A DNA stretch of 64,000 bases from Candidatus Aalborgicola defluviihabitans (GTDB lineage: Bacteria > Pseudomonadota > Gammaproteobacteria > Burkholderiales > Burkholderiaceae_C): assembly GCA_016705575.1 (NCBI GenBank), contig JADIXX010000006.1, positions 248,001 through 312,000 on the forward strand, read 5' to 3'. How positions within the stretch are numbered: the stretch's first letter is position 1; each line of letters starts with the position of its first letter. The position numbers and the translations under genes are program-made. This document shows positions 43,978 through 53,404 of this stretch, piece after piece. A model generated the notes under the pieces. That model made no database searches and was not told the DNA's origin. It was given only the letters and a program-made list of their open reading frames with translations.

Positions 43978-46248
43978 TTAGTTGCCAGACCGCATCAATC
44001 GCAAGCCGTTAAATACAACAATCAAACTTGCGCCCATGTCGGCAAAAACAGCCATCCACATGCTGGCCTCGCCAAAAATGGCCATCCCGAGAAACGCAGC
44101 CTTGACCGCCAGCGCTATCACGATGTTTTGCGTCAAAACCGAGTGGGTCTTGCGCGAAAGACGGATAGTTTCAGGGATGCGGCGCAAATCATCGTTCATG
44201 ATGACAATGTCTGCGGCTTCCATCGCGATGTCTGTACCGGCTCCACCCATCGCGAAACCAATATCAGCACGCGCCAGCGCAGGAGCGTCATTGATACCGT
44301 CGCCCACCATGGCGACGCAGCCATGGCTTGTTCGCAACGCTTCTATGGCGGCAAACTTGTCATCGGGCAACATATCTCCGCGCGCATCGGCGATGCCTGC
44401 CTGGGTTCCAATGGCTTTTGCGGTGGCTGCGTTGTCGCCCGTTAGCATGGAGACTGAAACGCCCAGTGCATTCAGATCGGCGACGGCTTCGCGAGAGGAA
44501 TCCTTGATAGTGTCGGCCACCGCAAACAGGGCAATGACCTTCTCGGGGCTGGCAAGCATGGTGATAGTCCGGCCTTCATGCTCGTACACAGCCAGTCGCG
44601 CTTCGATCTCCGGGCTACAGATACCCATCTCTTCAATGAGCCGATGGTTGCCCAGGACGAGTGCGGTGCCATGGGCCTGCGCCTGGATGCCGCGGCCCGG
44701 CAATGCGGTGAAACTATCCAGATCACCATCGCACTGGTAACCATCGAGCCCGAGAGCAATGGCTTGCGATACGGGATGATCCGAATGCGCAGCCATATCG
44801 GCGGCCCAATGGAAAACTTGCTGTTCAGGATGCGCAGTGTCCAGTATCTCAGTGGCTACGAGCTTGGGTTTACCTGACGTAATGGTGCCGGTCTTGTCCA
44901 ACGCGATCGCTTTGATTTTGCGTGCATTCTCCAAGTGGACCCCACCTTTTATGAGGATGCCCCTGCGCGCAGCGGTGGCCAGCCCACTCACCACGGTAAC
45001 CGGAGTCGAAATCACCAAGGCACAGGGACAAGCAATCACCAACAGGACAAGGGCCCTATAGATAGCCTGAACAAACGTCCAATCCAGCAGCCACGGGCCT
45101 AGCGCCGCCACCGCCAATGCGAGAACGAAAACCGCAGGGGTGTAGATGGCGGCAAACGCATCAACGAATTGCTGGGTCGGAGCGCGTGAACCTTGCGCTT
45201 GCTCCACGGCATGGATGATTCGCGCAAGCATCGTGTCGCCCGCAATCGCCGTCACTTCGGCCTCGAAGCTGGACGTACGATTGATGGTCCCCGCAAAAAC
45301 GGGGTCACCTATGCTCTTGTCCACCGGAATGCTTTCACCGGTTACCGATGATTGATCCACGGCCGTTTCACCCACGACGATTACGGCATCCAGCGGAACA
45401 CGCTCACCAGGCTTGACGCGAACGATTGCACCCATGGCGATATTTTTGACATGCGTTCTGGCCCATGTGCCGTCCGCGTTGCGCGTCTGGGCCTCTTCGG
45501 GTGTGAGATCGAGCAAACCCTTTATGGCGTTTCGGGCTTTATCGACGGAACGTGCTTCGATCAACTCCGCGATGGCATAGAGGGCCATGACCATGGCGGC
45601 CTCTGGCCACTGACCGATGAGAAATGCCCCTGTTACAGCAACCGTCATCAAAGCATTGATGTTGAGGCGGGCATTACGCAACGCAGCGATGCCTTTTACA
45701 TAGGTAGAGAGGCCAGACAAGGCAATCGCCATTGCCGCCACAGCCATACCCGCAAGGCTTGTGGTCAAAGTTGCTGGAGCAAAGAATGCGATCGATTCTG
45801 CTGAGAACGCAAGCACCAACGCCAAGGCGTAACGCAGTGCGCCTTGCGGCATCCAAGCCGATTCGCTGTGAAAATGAGTATTGGCATGTTCGTGGTGACC
45901 ATGGCCATGGTCGTCTTGGAGCCCTGCGCCTTCGTTAGTCAAAGGTGTTGGCTTAAATCCCGCCTTGCGAATAGCTGCCAATGCTTCGGGCAGGGACTCG
46001 CTGGGCGCATCGATAGCAATCGTGCGCGCGCCAAGTTGGAAACTCAGGCTGCGCAGTCCAGGAAGCTTGGCAAGGGCATGTCGAATTTCCGCTTCCTCTG
46101 CGGCGCAGTCCATCGTCGGAATGCGAAAGAGCGCAACGCCAGACTTCGCCGGCTCCGTTGGAGTTTGCTCGACTGGTTGAATGTGCGCATGATTGTGACC
46201 ACAGCAAAGGTTGGAGTCTTTTGTTGGTGGGGTGTTGTCGGATTCCAT
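43978..46248 (-). CDS. cadA: Cd2+/Zn2+/Pb2+-exporting P1B-type ATPase
   Basis: The 756-residue product has a His-rich start (CCGHNHAHIQ), a heavy-metal-associated domain (RIPTMDCAAEEAEIRHALAKLPG, carrying MDCAAEE rather than GMxCxxC), a second His-rich loop (DDHGHGHHEHANTHFHS), the membrane CPC motif (ACPCALVIS), DKTGTITSGKP and GDGINDAPALARAD. MDCAAEE and CPC fit the ZntA/CadA zinc-cadmium-lead group, acting in the inner membrane. It is divergent from a MerR-type regulator with a typical operator between them. Confidence 0.93.
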   Translation of the reverse strand: MESDNTPPTKDSNLCCGHNHAHIQPVEQTPTEPAKSGVALFRIPTMDCAAEEAEIRHALAKLPGLRSLSFQLGARTIAIDAPSESLPEALAAIRKAGFKPTPLTNEGAGLQDDHGHGHHEHANTHFHSESAWMPQGALRYALALVLAFSAESIAFFAPATLTTSLAGMAVAAMAIALSGLSTYVKGIAALRNARLNINALMTVAVTGAFLIGQWPEAAMVMALYAIAELIEARSVDKARNAIKGLLDLTPEEAQTRNADGTWARTHVKNIAMGAIVRVKPGERVPLDAVIVVGETAVDQSSVTGESIPVDKSIGDPVFAGTINRTSSFEAEVTAIAGDTMLARIIHAVEQAQGSRAPTQQFVDAFAAIYTPAVFVLALAVAALGPWLLDWTFVQAIYRALVLLVIACPCALVISTPVTVVSGLATAARRGILIKGGVHLENARKIKAIALDKTGTITSGKPKLVATEILDTAHPEQQVFHWAADMAAHSDHPVSQAIALGLDGYQCDGDLDSFTALPGRGIQAQAHGTALVLGNHRLIEEMGICSPEIEARLAVYEHEGRTITMLASPEKVIALFAVADTIKDSSREAVADLNALGVSVSMLTGDNAATAKAIGTQAGIADARGDMLPDDKFAAIEALRTSHGCVAMVGDGINDAPALARADIGFAMGGAGTDIAMEAADIVIMNDDLRRIPETIRLSRKTHSVLTQNIVIALAVKAAFLGMAIFGEASMWMAVFADMGASLIVVFNGLRLMRSGN

Positions 46249-46286
46249 GAATAGGCCTCAAATTTGTTTCGCAATGCGTTACAGTG

Positions 46287-46317
46287 ATTAAAAACCCTAT
46301 AGTTGCTACAGAGTCAA
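46287..46317 (-). promoter_or_regulatory. MerR-type metal-responsive promoter of cadA
   Basis: On the minus strand TTGACT (46317-46312) and TTTAAT (46292-46287) are 19 bases apart, the overlong spacing of MerR-controlled promoters. The spacer and its edges hold the dyad ACTCTGTAGCAACTATAGGGT (46314-46294 on that strand, one base over the usual arms), like operators of CadR, PbrR and ZntR. Binding with metal should retwist it for RNA polymerase. Confidence 0.85.
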
Positions 46318-46371
46318 GCCTTTTTGTGGGCATGCTGTCGCGTATACAAATCGAGATCACAAGGAGATTTC

Positions 46372-46821
46372 ATGAAGATTGGCGAATTGGCAGCAAAGGC
46401 GAACACGCAGATAGAAACCATTCGGTATTACGAACGACAAGGTTTGCTTCCCGAGCCTGCGCGCAGCGAATCCAACTACCGGGTGTATGGCGATACCCAT
46501 GCCGAGCGGCTGTCCTTCATCCGCCATTGTCGGGGGCTGGATATGACACTCGATGAAATTCGGGTGCTTTTGAAGTTCAAGGACGCGCCGACCGAGAACT
46601 GCGGCGAGGTCAACGAGTTGCTCGATGCGCACATTGGCCATGTGGCCGAGCGCATCAATGAATTGCGCTCACTGGAAACACAGCTCAAAGGTCTGCGCTT
46701 GGCTTGCAAGCGAGCACAGGACGCCGAGCATTGTGGAATCCTCAACGAACTGACTGAAGTCTCACGCCATGCGACGCCGTCACGAAGCCGCGCAGGGCAT
46801 GTGCATGGAGCGCATAACTGA
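46372..46821 (+). CDS. cadR: MerR-family Cd/Pb/Zn-responsive regulator (CadR/PbrR-like)
   Basis: The 149-residue product has the MerR DNA-binding domain (MKIGELAAKANTQIETIRYYERQGLLPEPARSESNYRVYG), the coiled dimer helix and Cys residues that can bind metal: Cys77 in TENCGEVN, Cys near 112 in LACKRAQDAEHCG (119). A His-containing tail (GHVHGAHN) follows. AAGGAG precedes the ATG at 46372. It is divergent from cadA and should activate it when Cd, Pb or Zn is bound. CadR and PbrR cannot be told apart here. Confidence 0.9.
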   Translation: MKIGELAAKANTQIETIRYYERQGLLPEPARSESNYRVYGDTHAERLSFIRHCRGLDMTLDEIRVLLKFKDAPTENCGEVNELLDAHIGHVAERINELRSLETQLKGLRLACKRAQDAEHCGILNELTEVSRHATPSRSRAGHVHGAHN

Positions 46822-46876
46822 CTCCAAATGCCCAGACTCCTTAATGCTCACTACCGCGTAAGTCATTGATTTTTCA

Positions 46877-46915
46877 AAGAAAAAGGCCGCTAAGTGGTTA
46901 TCCTTAGCGGCCTTT
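46877..46915 (-). terminator. Terminator of the tmRNA gene
   Basis: On the minus strand AAAGGCCGCTAAG and CTTAGCGGCCTTT form a 13-base perfect stem with an eight-base loop, followed by TTTTTCTTT. It ends 12 bases after the mature 3' CCA. Confidence 0.9.
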
Positions 46916-46926
46916 AAACAGGGGTA

Positions 46927-47315
46927 TGGTGGAGCTGGGGGGATTTGAACCCCCGTCCGCAAGCCTTTTTCGAGCAGTTCTACATGTGTAGCCGTCTGAT
47001 TTGGATCTCGCTCCTTGCATCGCGCAGTGGCACGCTATGCAAGACGCCAGCAACCTATTTTCTTGATCCACCCTAAGTTACCCAAGGCAGACCCAGCCGA
47101 ATGAAATTACCCCACAGCCTGGACGGACTGACCTTGCGATCTGACCACCCTTGCCCAGCCTATCGGCTTGCTGTTGTGAGGCTCACGCGCAATTAAGCGG
47201 CGAGTGCGAAACGTTCGTCGTTTGCAGTTAGTTTTTTTCTGCTGTTTTACGAGGTGACAGAACCTCGACATGCCCTGCGCCGCGTCCGAACCCACGTCGA
47301 AACCAGTGCAGCCCC
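46927..47315 (-). ncRNA. ssrA: Transfer-messenger RNA
   Basis: tmRNA rescues stalled ribosomes and tags the unfinished protein. On the minus strand it opens GGGGCTGCACTGGTTTCGAC and closes GGGTTCAAATCCCCCCAGCT plus CCACCA, with the acceptor stem GGGGCTG/CAGCTCC. The internal frame at 47225-47193 encodes the tag ANDERFALAA followed by TAA, typical of betaproteobacteria. The CCA is encoded. Length 389 nt. Confidence 0.97.
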
Positions 47316-47327
47316 AGAACCTCTATT

Positions 47328-48005
47328 TTAGGCGTTTGCCAGCAATTGCAATAGGGCCAACGGAGAATTTATCTCAGCATGGGCTCCCCAGGCGCGGACT
47401 TCGGTCTTGTTACCAAGATATCCGTAGGTTGCCGCCACGGTTTGCATGCCAGCCGCCAGTCCCGCCACCACGTCCCGCTCATCATCACCCACGTACAGGC
47501 ATTGGCTGGCAGCAACCCCCAGGCGGCTCGCCGCTTCCAGCAGTGGCGCTGGGTGCGGTTTGGGGTGCGGAGTCGTATCGCCGCTCACGATTGCCCGTGC
47601 GCTGGCAAACAGGGGCATGGCGGTCGTCAGGGGGTCGGTAAAGCGGGAGGACTTATTGGTAACGACACCCCACAACAATTGGCGCTGGTTTAGCTCGGCG
47701 ATTAACTCAGGAACACCATTGAAAACCGAGGTGCGCTGGGTCATGCAACGGGAGTAATTAACAAAAAACTCCTCCCGCATCAACTCATAACCGGGATCAT
47801 CCACACGCATATCGAAAGCCACGCCCAGCATGCCCCGCGCACCGGCGCCGGCCATTGGGCGGTACAGATCCAGAGGAAGCGACGGTAAACCACGGTTCAG
47901 ACGCATTTGGTCAGCCGCCGCACCCAAGTCAGGCGCACTATCAATCAACGTACCGTCCAGGTCAAACAGGACGGCGGCAATGCCCTCGAAAATCACACCC
48001 GACAT
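47328..48005 (-). CDS. gph: Phosphoglycolate phosphatase
   Basis: Gph is a HAD-superfamily enzyme that clears 2-phosphoglycolate. The 225-residue product has the nucleophile motif VLFDLDGTLIDSAPDLGAAA, the cap region, GVVTNKS (motif II), the Lys of PHPKPHPAPLLEA and YVGDDERDVVAGLAAGM (motif III/IV). It follows ubiG on the same strand with two bases between, the standard ubiG-gph order. Confidence 0.93.
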   Translation of the reverse strand: MSGVIFEGIAAVLFDLDGTLIDSAPDLGAAADQMRLNRGLPSLPLDLYRPMAGAGARGMLGVAFDMRVDDPGYELMREEFFVNYSRCMTQRTSVFNGVPELIAELNQRQLLWGVVTNKSSRFTDPLTTAMPLFASARAIVSGDTTPHPKPHPAPLLEAASRLGVAASQCLYVGDDERDVVAGLAAGMQTVAATYGYLGNKTEVRAWGAHAEINSPLALLQLLANA

Positions 48006-48007
48006 AT

Positions 48008-48718
48008 CTATATAGGCTTTCGCGTGGCAAACAGGTAGTTAACACCCGTGTCAGCACTCATGGAATAGCGCTTGGTCAGCGGGTTGTATTCCATGCCGCT
48101 GGTCTGCTGCACATCCAGTTCCGCTTGGCGGCAATAGCTGGCCAGTTCGCTGGGACGGATCATCTTGGCGTACTCGTGGGTGCCGCGCGGCAACAGGTTC
48201 AGGATGTATTCCGCGCCCAATATCGCAAACAAAAAGGACTTGGGGTTACGGTTCAGGGTCGAAAAGAAAACCCAACCGCCTGGTTTGACAAGGTCTGAAC
48301 ACGCCCGCACAACGGAAGCGGGGTCGGGCACATGCTCCAGCATTTCCATGCAGGTGACCACGTCAAAGCTGCCTGGCGCCTCCGCAGCCAGGGCTTCCGC
48401 ACTGATTTCGCGATAGGCAATGCGCGGGGTCTCGGCTTCGAGGGCGTGCAACTGGGCTACTTTGAGCGCCTTGGTGGAGAGATCAATCCCAGTCACGTCG
48501 GCCCCCTTGCGCGCCATTGAATCCGCCAAGATACCGCCGCCGCAACCTACATCCAACGCACGCAAGCCGGCAATGGGACAAAGGGATTGGATCCAATCCA
48601 GCCGCAGCGGGTTGATCATGTGCAGCGGACGAAACTCGCTGTCCATATCCCACCAGCGATGGGCCAATTCGGAAAATTTGGCCAGTTCGGCCGGATCTGC
48701 ATTCAAAATAGTGCTCAT
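48008..48718 (-). CDS. ubiG: Ubiquinone biosynthesis O-methyltransferase
   Basis: UbiG performs both O-methylations of ubiquinone synthesis at the inner-membrane face. The 236-residue product has the typical N-terminus (AELAKFSELAHRWWDMDSEFRPLHMINPLRLDWI), SAM motif ALDVGCGGGILADSMARKGADVTGID, and the C-terminal NLLPRGTHEYAKMIRPSELA. The ATG at 48718 is the family start; the frame reaches 48751. It is co-oriented with gph. Confidence 0.96.
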   Translation of the reverse strand: MSTILNADPAELAKFSELAHRWWDMDSEFRPLHMINPLRLDWIQSLCPIAGLRALDVGCGGGILADSMARKGADVTGIDLSTKALKVAQLHALEAETPRIAYREISAEALAAEAPGSFDVVTCMEMLEHVPDPASVVRACSDLVKPGGWVFFSTLNRNPKSFLFAILGAEYILNLLPRGTHEYAKMIRPSELASYCRQAELDVQQTSGMEYNPLTKRYSMSADTGVNYLFATRKPI

Positions 48719-48749
48719 GCTGCAATTATCGCGGCTTTCGACGGGCAAC

Positions 48750-48775
48750 AAAAAACCCGCCGAAGCGGGTTTTTT
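48750..48775. terminator. Hairpin terminator between ompA and ubiG
   Basis: AACCCGC and GCGGGTT flank a CGAA loop, with A runs to the left and T runs to the right. It serves the plus direction best by its T run and the minus direction by the mirrored A run, and closes the OmpA-like gene. Confidence 0.85.
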
Positions 48776-48799
48776 GGGAGATTGGCTAAACCAGTCGAA

Positions 48800-49432
48800 T
48801 TAGTTGGAAGAGCGGGTACCCACTACTTCGATTTCAACGCGACGGTTCTTGGCGCGACCTTCCTTGGTCTTGTTGTCAGCAACAGGCTGCTTCTCGCCCT
48901 TGCCTTCGGTGTACACGCGGCTCTTTTCGATGCCCTTTGACTCCAAATAGGCCTTGACAGCTTCCGAACGCCTTACCGACAGCTTCTGGTTGTATGCATC
49001 GGTACCGATGGAGTCAGTATGACCCACGGCAATGATCACTTCCAGGTTGATGCCCTTGACCTTGCCGACCAGGTCGTCGAGCTTGGCCTTGCCTTCGGGC
49101 TTCAAAACAGCCTTGTCGAAGTCAAAGAATGCGTCAGCAGCATAAGTTACCTTCTGGGCGACTGCGGGAGCTGGCTTTGGTGCAACTACGGGAGCGGGAG
49201 CCGGTGCTGGCGCCACTACGGGAGCGGGAGCCGGTTCCGGTGGAACAATTGCGCCATCGCAGCCGGGAGCGGCGGTAGCAGGTGTCCAGCTGGAATCGCG
49301 CCAGCATTGGCCCACGGAATTCTTCCAGACGTCACCAGCGGTGCTTCTCCAGTTGTGGATTTCTTGAGCACCGGCAACCGTTGCAAGCGCTGCAGCAGCG
49401 AGGGCGATTGCTACTCGATTCAATTGTTTCAT
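48800..49432 (-). CDS. OmpA-family outer membrane protein
   Basis: The 210-residue product has a signal peptide (VAIALAAAALATVAGA), a short region with Trp and Cys (GQCWRDSSWTPATAAPGCDG), a Pro/Ala repeat linker and a C-terminal OmpA-like peptidoglycan-binding domain (AVGHTDSIGTDAYNQKLSVRRSEAVKAYL, then EGKGEKQPVADNKTKEGRAKNRRVEIEV). There is no beta-barrel, so it resembles the Burkholderiales OmpA family placed before gyrA. AAGGAAAAT precedes the ATG at 49432. Confidence 0.9.
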   Translation of the reverse strand: MKQLNRVAIALAAAALATVAGAQEIHNWRSTAGDVWKNSVGQCWRDSSWTPATAAPGCDGAIVPPEPAPAPVVAPAPAPAPVVAPKPAPAVAQKVTYAADAFFDFDKAVLKPEGKAKLDDLVGKVKGINLEVIIAVGHTDSIGTDAYNQKLSVRRSEAVKAYLESKGIEKSRVYTEGKGEKQPVADNKTKEGRAKNRRVEIEVVGTRSSN

Positions 49433-49657
49433 GATTTTCCTTTTGCGTAACAAACTGCAGCTTCGCTGCGAATAATTTGAGGACGCCACATATTGCGACG
49501 TTCACACCATTGTGCCATAGCCAAATGCCGTTTTCTTGCGCCAATTGGCTTGAAACCCAATGTGGGTCCGACTAAAGCGCCGACTGTTGCCAACATGCGA
49601 CAGCTGCAGGGTCGTAGAATCCCCGGTTGTCCCTGACACCGCCTAGGCATTCATTCC

Positions 49658-52297
49658 ATGACCCAGTTCGCCAAAGAAACCCTGCCCATCAGTCTTGAAG
49701 AGGAAATGCGCCGGAGCTACCTTGATTACGCCATGAGCGTGATTGTGGGGCGCGCCCTTCCCGATGCGCGCGACGGTTTGAAGCCTGTGCATCGGCGTGT
49801 GCTGTTTGCGATGCACGAGTTGAACAACGACTGGAACCGGGCCTACAAGAAGTCTGCCCGTATCGTCGGTGACGTCATTGGTAAATACCACCCCCACGGC
49901 GACAGCGCGGTATATGAAACCATTGTGCGCATGGCACAGGACTTCTCCCTTCGCCATATGTTGGTGGACGGACAAGGCAACTTCGGCTCGGTCGACGGTG
50001 ACAACGCAGCGGCCATGCGGTATACAGAAATCCGCATGTCCAAAATCGCCCACGAGTTGCTGGCCGATCTGGACAAAGAAACAGTGGATTTCGGTCCCAA
50101 CTACGATGGCAGTGAGCAAGAACCGTTGGTCATGCCCGCCCGGTTTCCCAATTTATTGGTTAATGGATCGTCCGGTATCGCCGTGGGCATGGCTACCAAC
50201 ATTCCTCCACACAACCTGAACGAAGTGGTTGATGGTTGCCTGCATTTGCTGCGCAACCCCGAGGCCAGTGTGGACGAATTGATGGAAATTATCCCGGCAC
50301 CGGATTTCCCCACTGCGGGCATTATTTATGGCATCAGTGGTGTGAAAGACGGCTACCGCACCGGCCGTGGCCGCGTTGTCATGCGGGCCAAGTGCCACTT
50401 TGAAGACATTGACAAAGGTCAACGTCAGGCCATCATCGTTGATGAGCTGCCTTATCAGTGCAACAAGAAAACGCTGCAAGAGCGCATGGCAGAGCTGGTG
50501 CACGAGAAGAAGATAGAAGGCATCAGCCATATTCAGGACGAGTCCGACAAGTCCGGCATGCGCCTGGTGATCGAGCTCAAGCGCGGCGAAGTGCCCGAGG
50601 TGGTGCTCAACAACCTGTACAAGCAAACCCAGTTGCAAGACACGTTTGGCATGAACATGGTGGCATTGGTCAACGGCCAGCCCAAGTTGTGCAACCTGAA
50701 GGACCTGATCGAGGTGTTTCTGGAGCACCGCCGCGAGGTTGTCACCCGTCGCACGATCTACAACCTGCGCAAAGCCCGCGAGCGCGGTCATGTGCTCGAA
50801 GGCCTGGCGGTGGCGCTGGCCAATATTGACGAATTCATAGCCTTGATCCGCAACGCGCCTACGCCGCCCGTTGCCAAGGCCGAGTTGATGAGCCGTCCGT
50901 GGGACAGCAAGTTGGTGCGCGAAATGCTCACCCGAACCCGCACAGACGGTGGCGTTATCAATGCAGACGACTACCGGCCAGATGGCCTGGAAAAAGAATT
51001 GGGCATGGGCGCGGATGGCTTGTACCGCCTGTCCGAAACCCAGGCCCAGGAAATTCTCCAAATGCGCCTGCAGCGCCTGACCGGGCTGGAGCAGGACAAG
51101 ATCGTGGCCGAATACAAAGAGGTGATGGGCGAGATCGAAGACTTTTTGGACATTCTGTCCAAACCCGAGCGCGTATCCACCATCATCAGCGAAGAGCTTA
51201 CCGCCGTTAAAACTGAATTTGGCCAGACCAAGGTGGGCGCACGCCGAAGCCTGATTGAGTATTCATCGCATGACCTCAGCACCGAAGACCTGATTACCCC
51301 CACCGACATGGTGGTTACCATGAGCCACACCGGCTATATCAAAAGCCAGCCCTTGGGTGAATACCGTGCACAAAAGCGCGGCGGTCGTGGCAAACAGGCC
51401 ACGGCCACCAAAGAAGACGACTGGGTGGACCAGTTGTTTGTGGCCAACACGCACGACTACATTTTGTGTTTCTCCAACCGTGGACGCCTCTACTGGCTCA
51501 AGGTTTGGGAAGTACCCCAAGGCTCGCGCGGCTCGCGCGGTCGCCCCATCGTCAATATGTTCCCGCTGCAAGAAGGCGAAAAAATCAACGTTGTGTTGCC
51601 ACTAACCGGCGAAGCGCGCAGTTTCCCGGCCGACCAATATGTATTTATGGCCACCAGCATGGGCACGGTCAAAAAGACGGCTTTGGACGATTTCAACAAT
51701 CCGCGCAAGGGCGGCATCATTGCAGTCAATCTGGACGATGGCGACTTCTTGGTGGGCGCCGCATTGACCGATGGCAAACACGACGTGATGCTGTTTAGCG
51801 ACGGCGGTAAGGCGGTTCGTTTTGACGAAGACGACGTCCGTCCGCTGGGGCGCACCGCACGTGGCGTGCGCGGCATGATGCTGGACGATGGGCAAAGCGT
51901 CATCGCTATGCTGGTCGCACAAGACGAACAACAAAGTGTGCTCACAGCGACCGAAAACGGTTACGGCAAACGCACCAGCATCACCGAGTACACGCGCCAC
52001 GGTCGTGGTACCAAGGGCATGATCGCCATCCAGCAAAGCGAGCGCAATGGCAAGGTGGTTGCCGCCACGTTGGTGCATGTGGACGACGAGATCATGCTGA
52101 TCACCGACAAGGGCGTTTTGGTGCGCACCCGGGTCTCGGAAATCCGCGAATTGGGCCGTGCTACACAAGGCGTGACCCTGATCGGCTTGGACGAAGGCTC
52201 CAAGCTCAGCGGCCTGCAGCGCATTGTGGAAAACGATGCGAACGCAGCAGGCGAAGACAACGCGGACGACAACACATCGGATACAGAGGCTTCTTAA
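49658..52297 (+). CDS. gyrA: DNA gyrase subunit A
   Basis: GyrA cuts and rejoins DNA during negative supercoiling. The 879-residue product has RSYLDYAMSVIVGRALPDARDGLKPVHRRVLFAMHELNNDWN, the active tyrosine in AAMRYTEIRMSK, and C-terminal beta-pinwheel blades with the GyrA-box-like EYRAQKRGGRGKQA. In the quinolone-resistance region the sequence reads HGDSAVYETIV: Ser at the position of E. coli Ser83 and Glu where E. coli has Asp87. It is divergent from the OmpA-like gene. pheA starts four bases after it. Confidence 0.97.
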   Translation: MTQFAKETLPISLEEEMRRSYLDYAMSVIVGRALPDARDGLKPVHRRVLFAMHELNNDWNRAYKKSARIVGDVIGKYHPHGDSAVYETIVRMAQDFSLRHMLVDGQGNFGSVDGDNAAAMRYTEIRMSKIAHELLADLDKETVDFGPNYDGSEQEPLVMPARFPNLLVNGSSGIAVGMATNIPPHNLNEVVDGCLHLLRNPEASVDELMEIIPAPDFPTAGIIYGISGVKDGYRTGRGRVVMRAKCHFEDIDKGQRQAIIVDELPYQCNKKTLQERMAELVHEKKIEGISHIQDESDKSGMRLVIELKRGEVPEVVLNNLYKQTQLQDTFGMNMVALVNGQPKLCNLKDLIEVFLEHRREVVTRRTIYNLRKARERGHVLEGLAVALANIDEFIALIRNAPTPPVAKAELMSRPWDSKLVREMLTRTRTDGGVINADDYRPDGLEKELGMGADGLYRLSETQAQEILQMRLQRLTGLEQDKIVAEYKEVMGEIEDFLDILSKPERVSTIISEELTAVKTEFGQTKVGARRSLIEYSSHDLSTEDLITPTDMVVTMSHTGYIKSQPLGEYRAQKRGGRGKQATATKEDDWVDQLFVANTHDYILCFSNRGRLYWLKVWEVPQGSRGSRGRPIVNMFPLQEGEKINVVLPLTGEARSFPADQYVFMATSMGTVKKTALDDFNNPRKGGIIAVNLDDGDFLVGAALTDGKHDVMLFSDGGKAVRFDEDDVRPLGRTARGVRGMMLDDGQSVIAMLVAQDEQQSVLTATENGYGKRTSITEYTRHGRGTKGMIAIQQSERNGKVVAATLVHVDDEIMLITDKGVLVRTRVSEIRELGRATQGVTLIGLDEGSKLSGLQRIVENDANAAGEDNADDNTSDTEAS

Positions 52298-52301
52298 ACC
52301 C

Positions 52302-53384
52302 ATGGCAAGAACTCTCCCCGAAATTCGCACCCGGATTGATTCGGTTGATCAGGAACTGCTGCACCTGCTCAACCAGCGGGCGGCCCTGGCCAATGAGGTG
52401 GGTGAAATCAAACGCATCGAAGGCTCCGCAGTCTTTCGCCCGGATCGCGAGGCTCAGGTCATCAGCCACTTGCAGCAGACCAATGCCGGCCCGCTGAAAG
52501 GCGGCAGCGTGGCCAAGATCTGGCGCGAAGTCATGTCGGCTTGTCGCGCCCTGGAGGCGCCGCAGCGCGTGGCCTATCTCGGGCCCGCAGGCACCTTCAG
52601 CGAAGAAGCCTCGTTGCGCTTCTTTGGATCCAGCATCCAGCACATTCCTTGCGGCAATTTCGATGAGGTTTTTCACTCCACCACGTCGGGTGCGGCCGAA
52701 TTTGGCGTCATTCCGGTAGAGAACAACACCGAGGGCGTGGTAACCCGCTCTTTGGACCTGTTGCTGCACTCGCCCCTGCACATCATTGGCGAAATCAGTC
52801 TGCTGGTACGCCACCATTTGTTGCGCACGACCGCTTCCCTGGAGGGTATTGACGTGGTGCTGGCCCATCCGCAGGCATTGGCCCAGTGCCAGCAATGGCT
52901 TAACACCCATCTGCCCAATGCTGAGCGGCGTGCCGTGTCCAGCAACGCCGAGGGCGCTCGCCTGGCGGCCGACCACCCCAACTGGGCCGGTATCGCCAGC
53001 GAACGCGCAGGCTCCGAATTCGGCCTGCACATCGTATCGCATGCCATCCAGGACGACGCCTACAACCGCACCCGCTTTGTCGTGGTGTGCCTGCCAAGCA
53101 CCATGCCTGCACCCGAGGCCACTGGCCGGGATTGCGTAAGCCTGGTGCTATCCGTACCCAACAAGCCAGGCGCCGTGCACGACATGCTGGTTCCACTGAA
53201 GGAACATGGCGTGTCCATGACCCGCTTTGAATCCCGCCCGGCGCGCTCTGGTCAATGGGAGTACTTTTTCTACATCGACCTGCAAGGCCACCCTTCGCAA
53301 CCGCACATTGCGGCCGCCCTGAAAGACCTGCAGAACCTGTGTGCCTTTTACAAGGTGCTGGGTAGCTACCCGCTGGCCGATTGA
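52302..53384 (+). CDS. pheA: Bifunctional chorismate mutase/prephenate dehydratase
   Basis: PheA turns chorismate into prephenate and then phenylpyruvate. The 360-residue product has the AroQ mutase helix bundle (LPEIRTRIDSVDQELLHLLNQRAALANEVGEIK), the dehydratase (VAYLGPAGTFSEEASLRFFG, FGVIPVENNTEGVVTRSLDLL) and a C-terminal ACT domain with ESRP (VSMTRFESRPARSGQWEYFFYIDL) for phenylalanine feedback. The frame extends upstream inside gyrA; the ATG at 52302 gives the family start. In Burkholderia serC usually lies between gyrA and pheA; here it is absent. Confidence 0.95.
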   Translation: MARTLPEIRTRIDSVDQELLHLLNQRAALANEVGEIKRIEGSAVFRPDREAQVISHLQQTNAGPLKGGSVAKIWREVMSACRALEAPQRVAYLGPAGTFSEEASLRFFGSSIQHIPCGNFDEVFHSTTSGAAEFGVIPVENNTEGVVTRSLDLLLHSPLHIIGEISLLVRHHLLRTTASLEGIDVVLAHPQALAQCQQWLNTHLPNAERRAVSSNAEGARLAADHPNWAGIASERAGSEFGLHIVSHAIQDDAYNRTRFVVVCLPSTMPAPEATGRDCVSLVLSVPNKPGAVHDMLVPLKEHGVSMTRFESRPARSGQWEYFFYIDLQGHPSQPHIAAALKDLQNLCAFYKVLGSYPLAD

Positions 53385-53404
53385 TGGCATCCACAGGAAC
53401 ACCC

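Noticed and set aside
50153..51061. Long open frame antisense to gyrA
   Set aside because: It is a GC-bias shadow of gyrA with low-complexity His/Gln content and no recognisable protein features.
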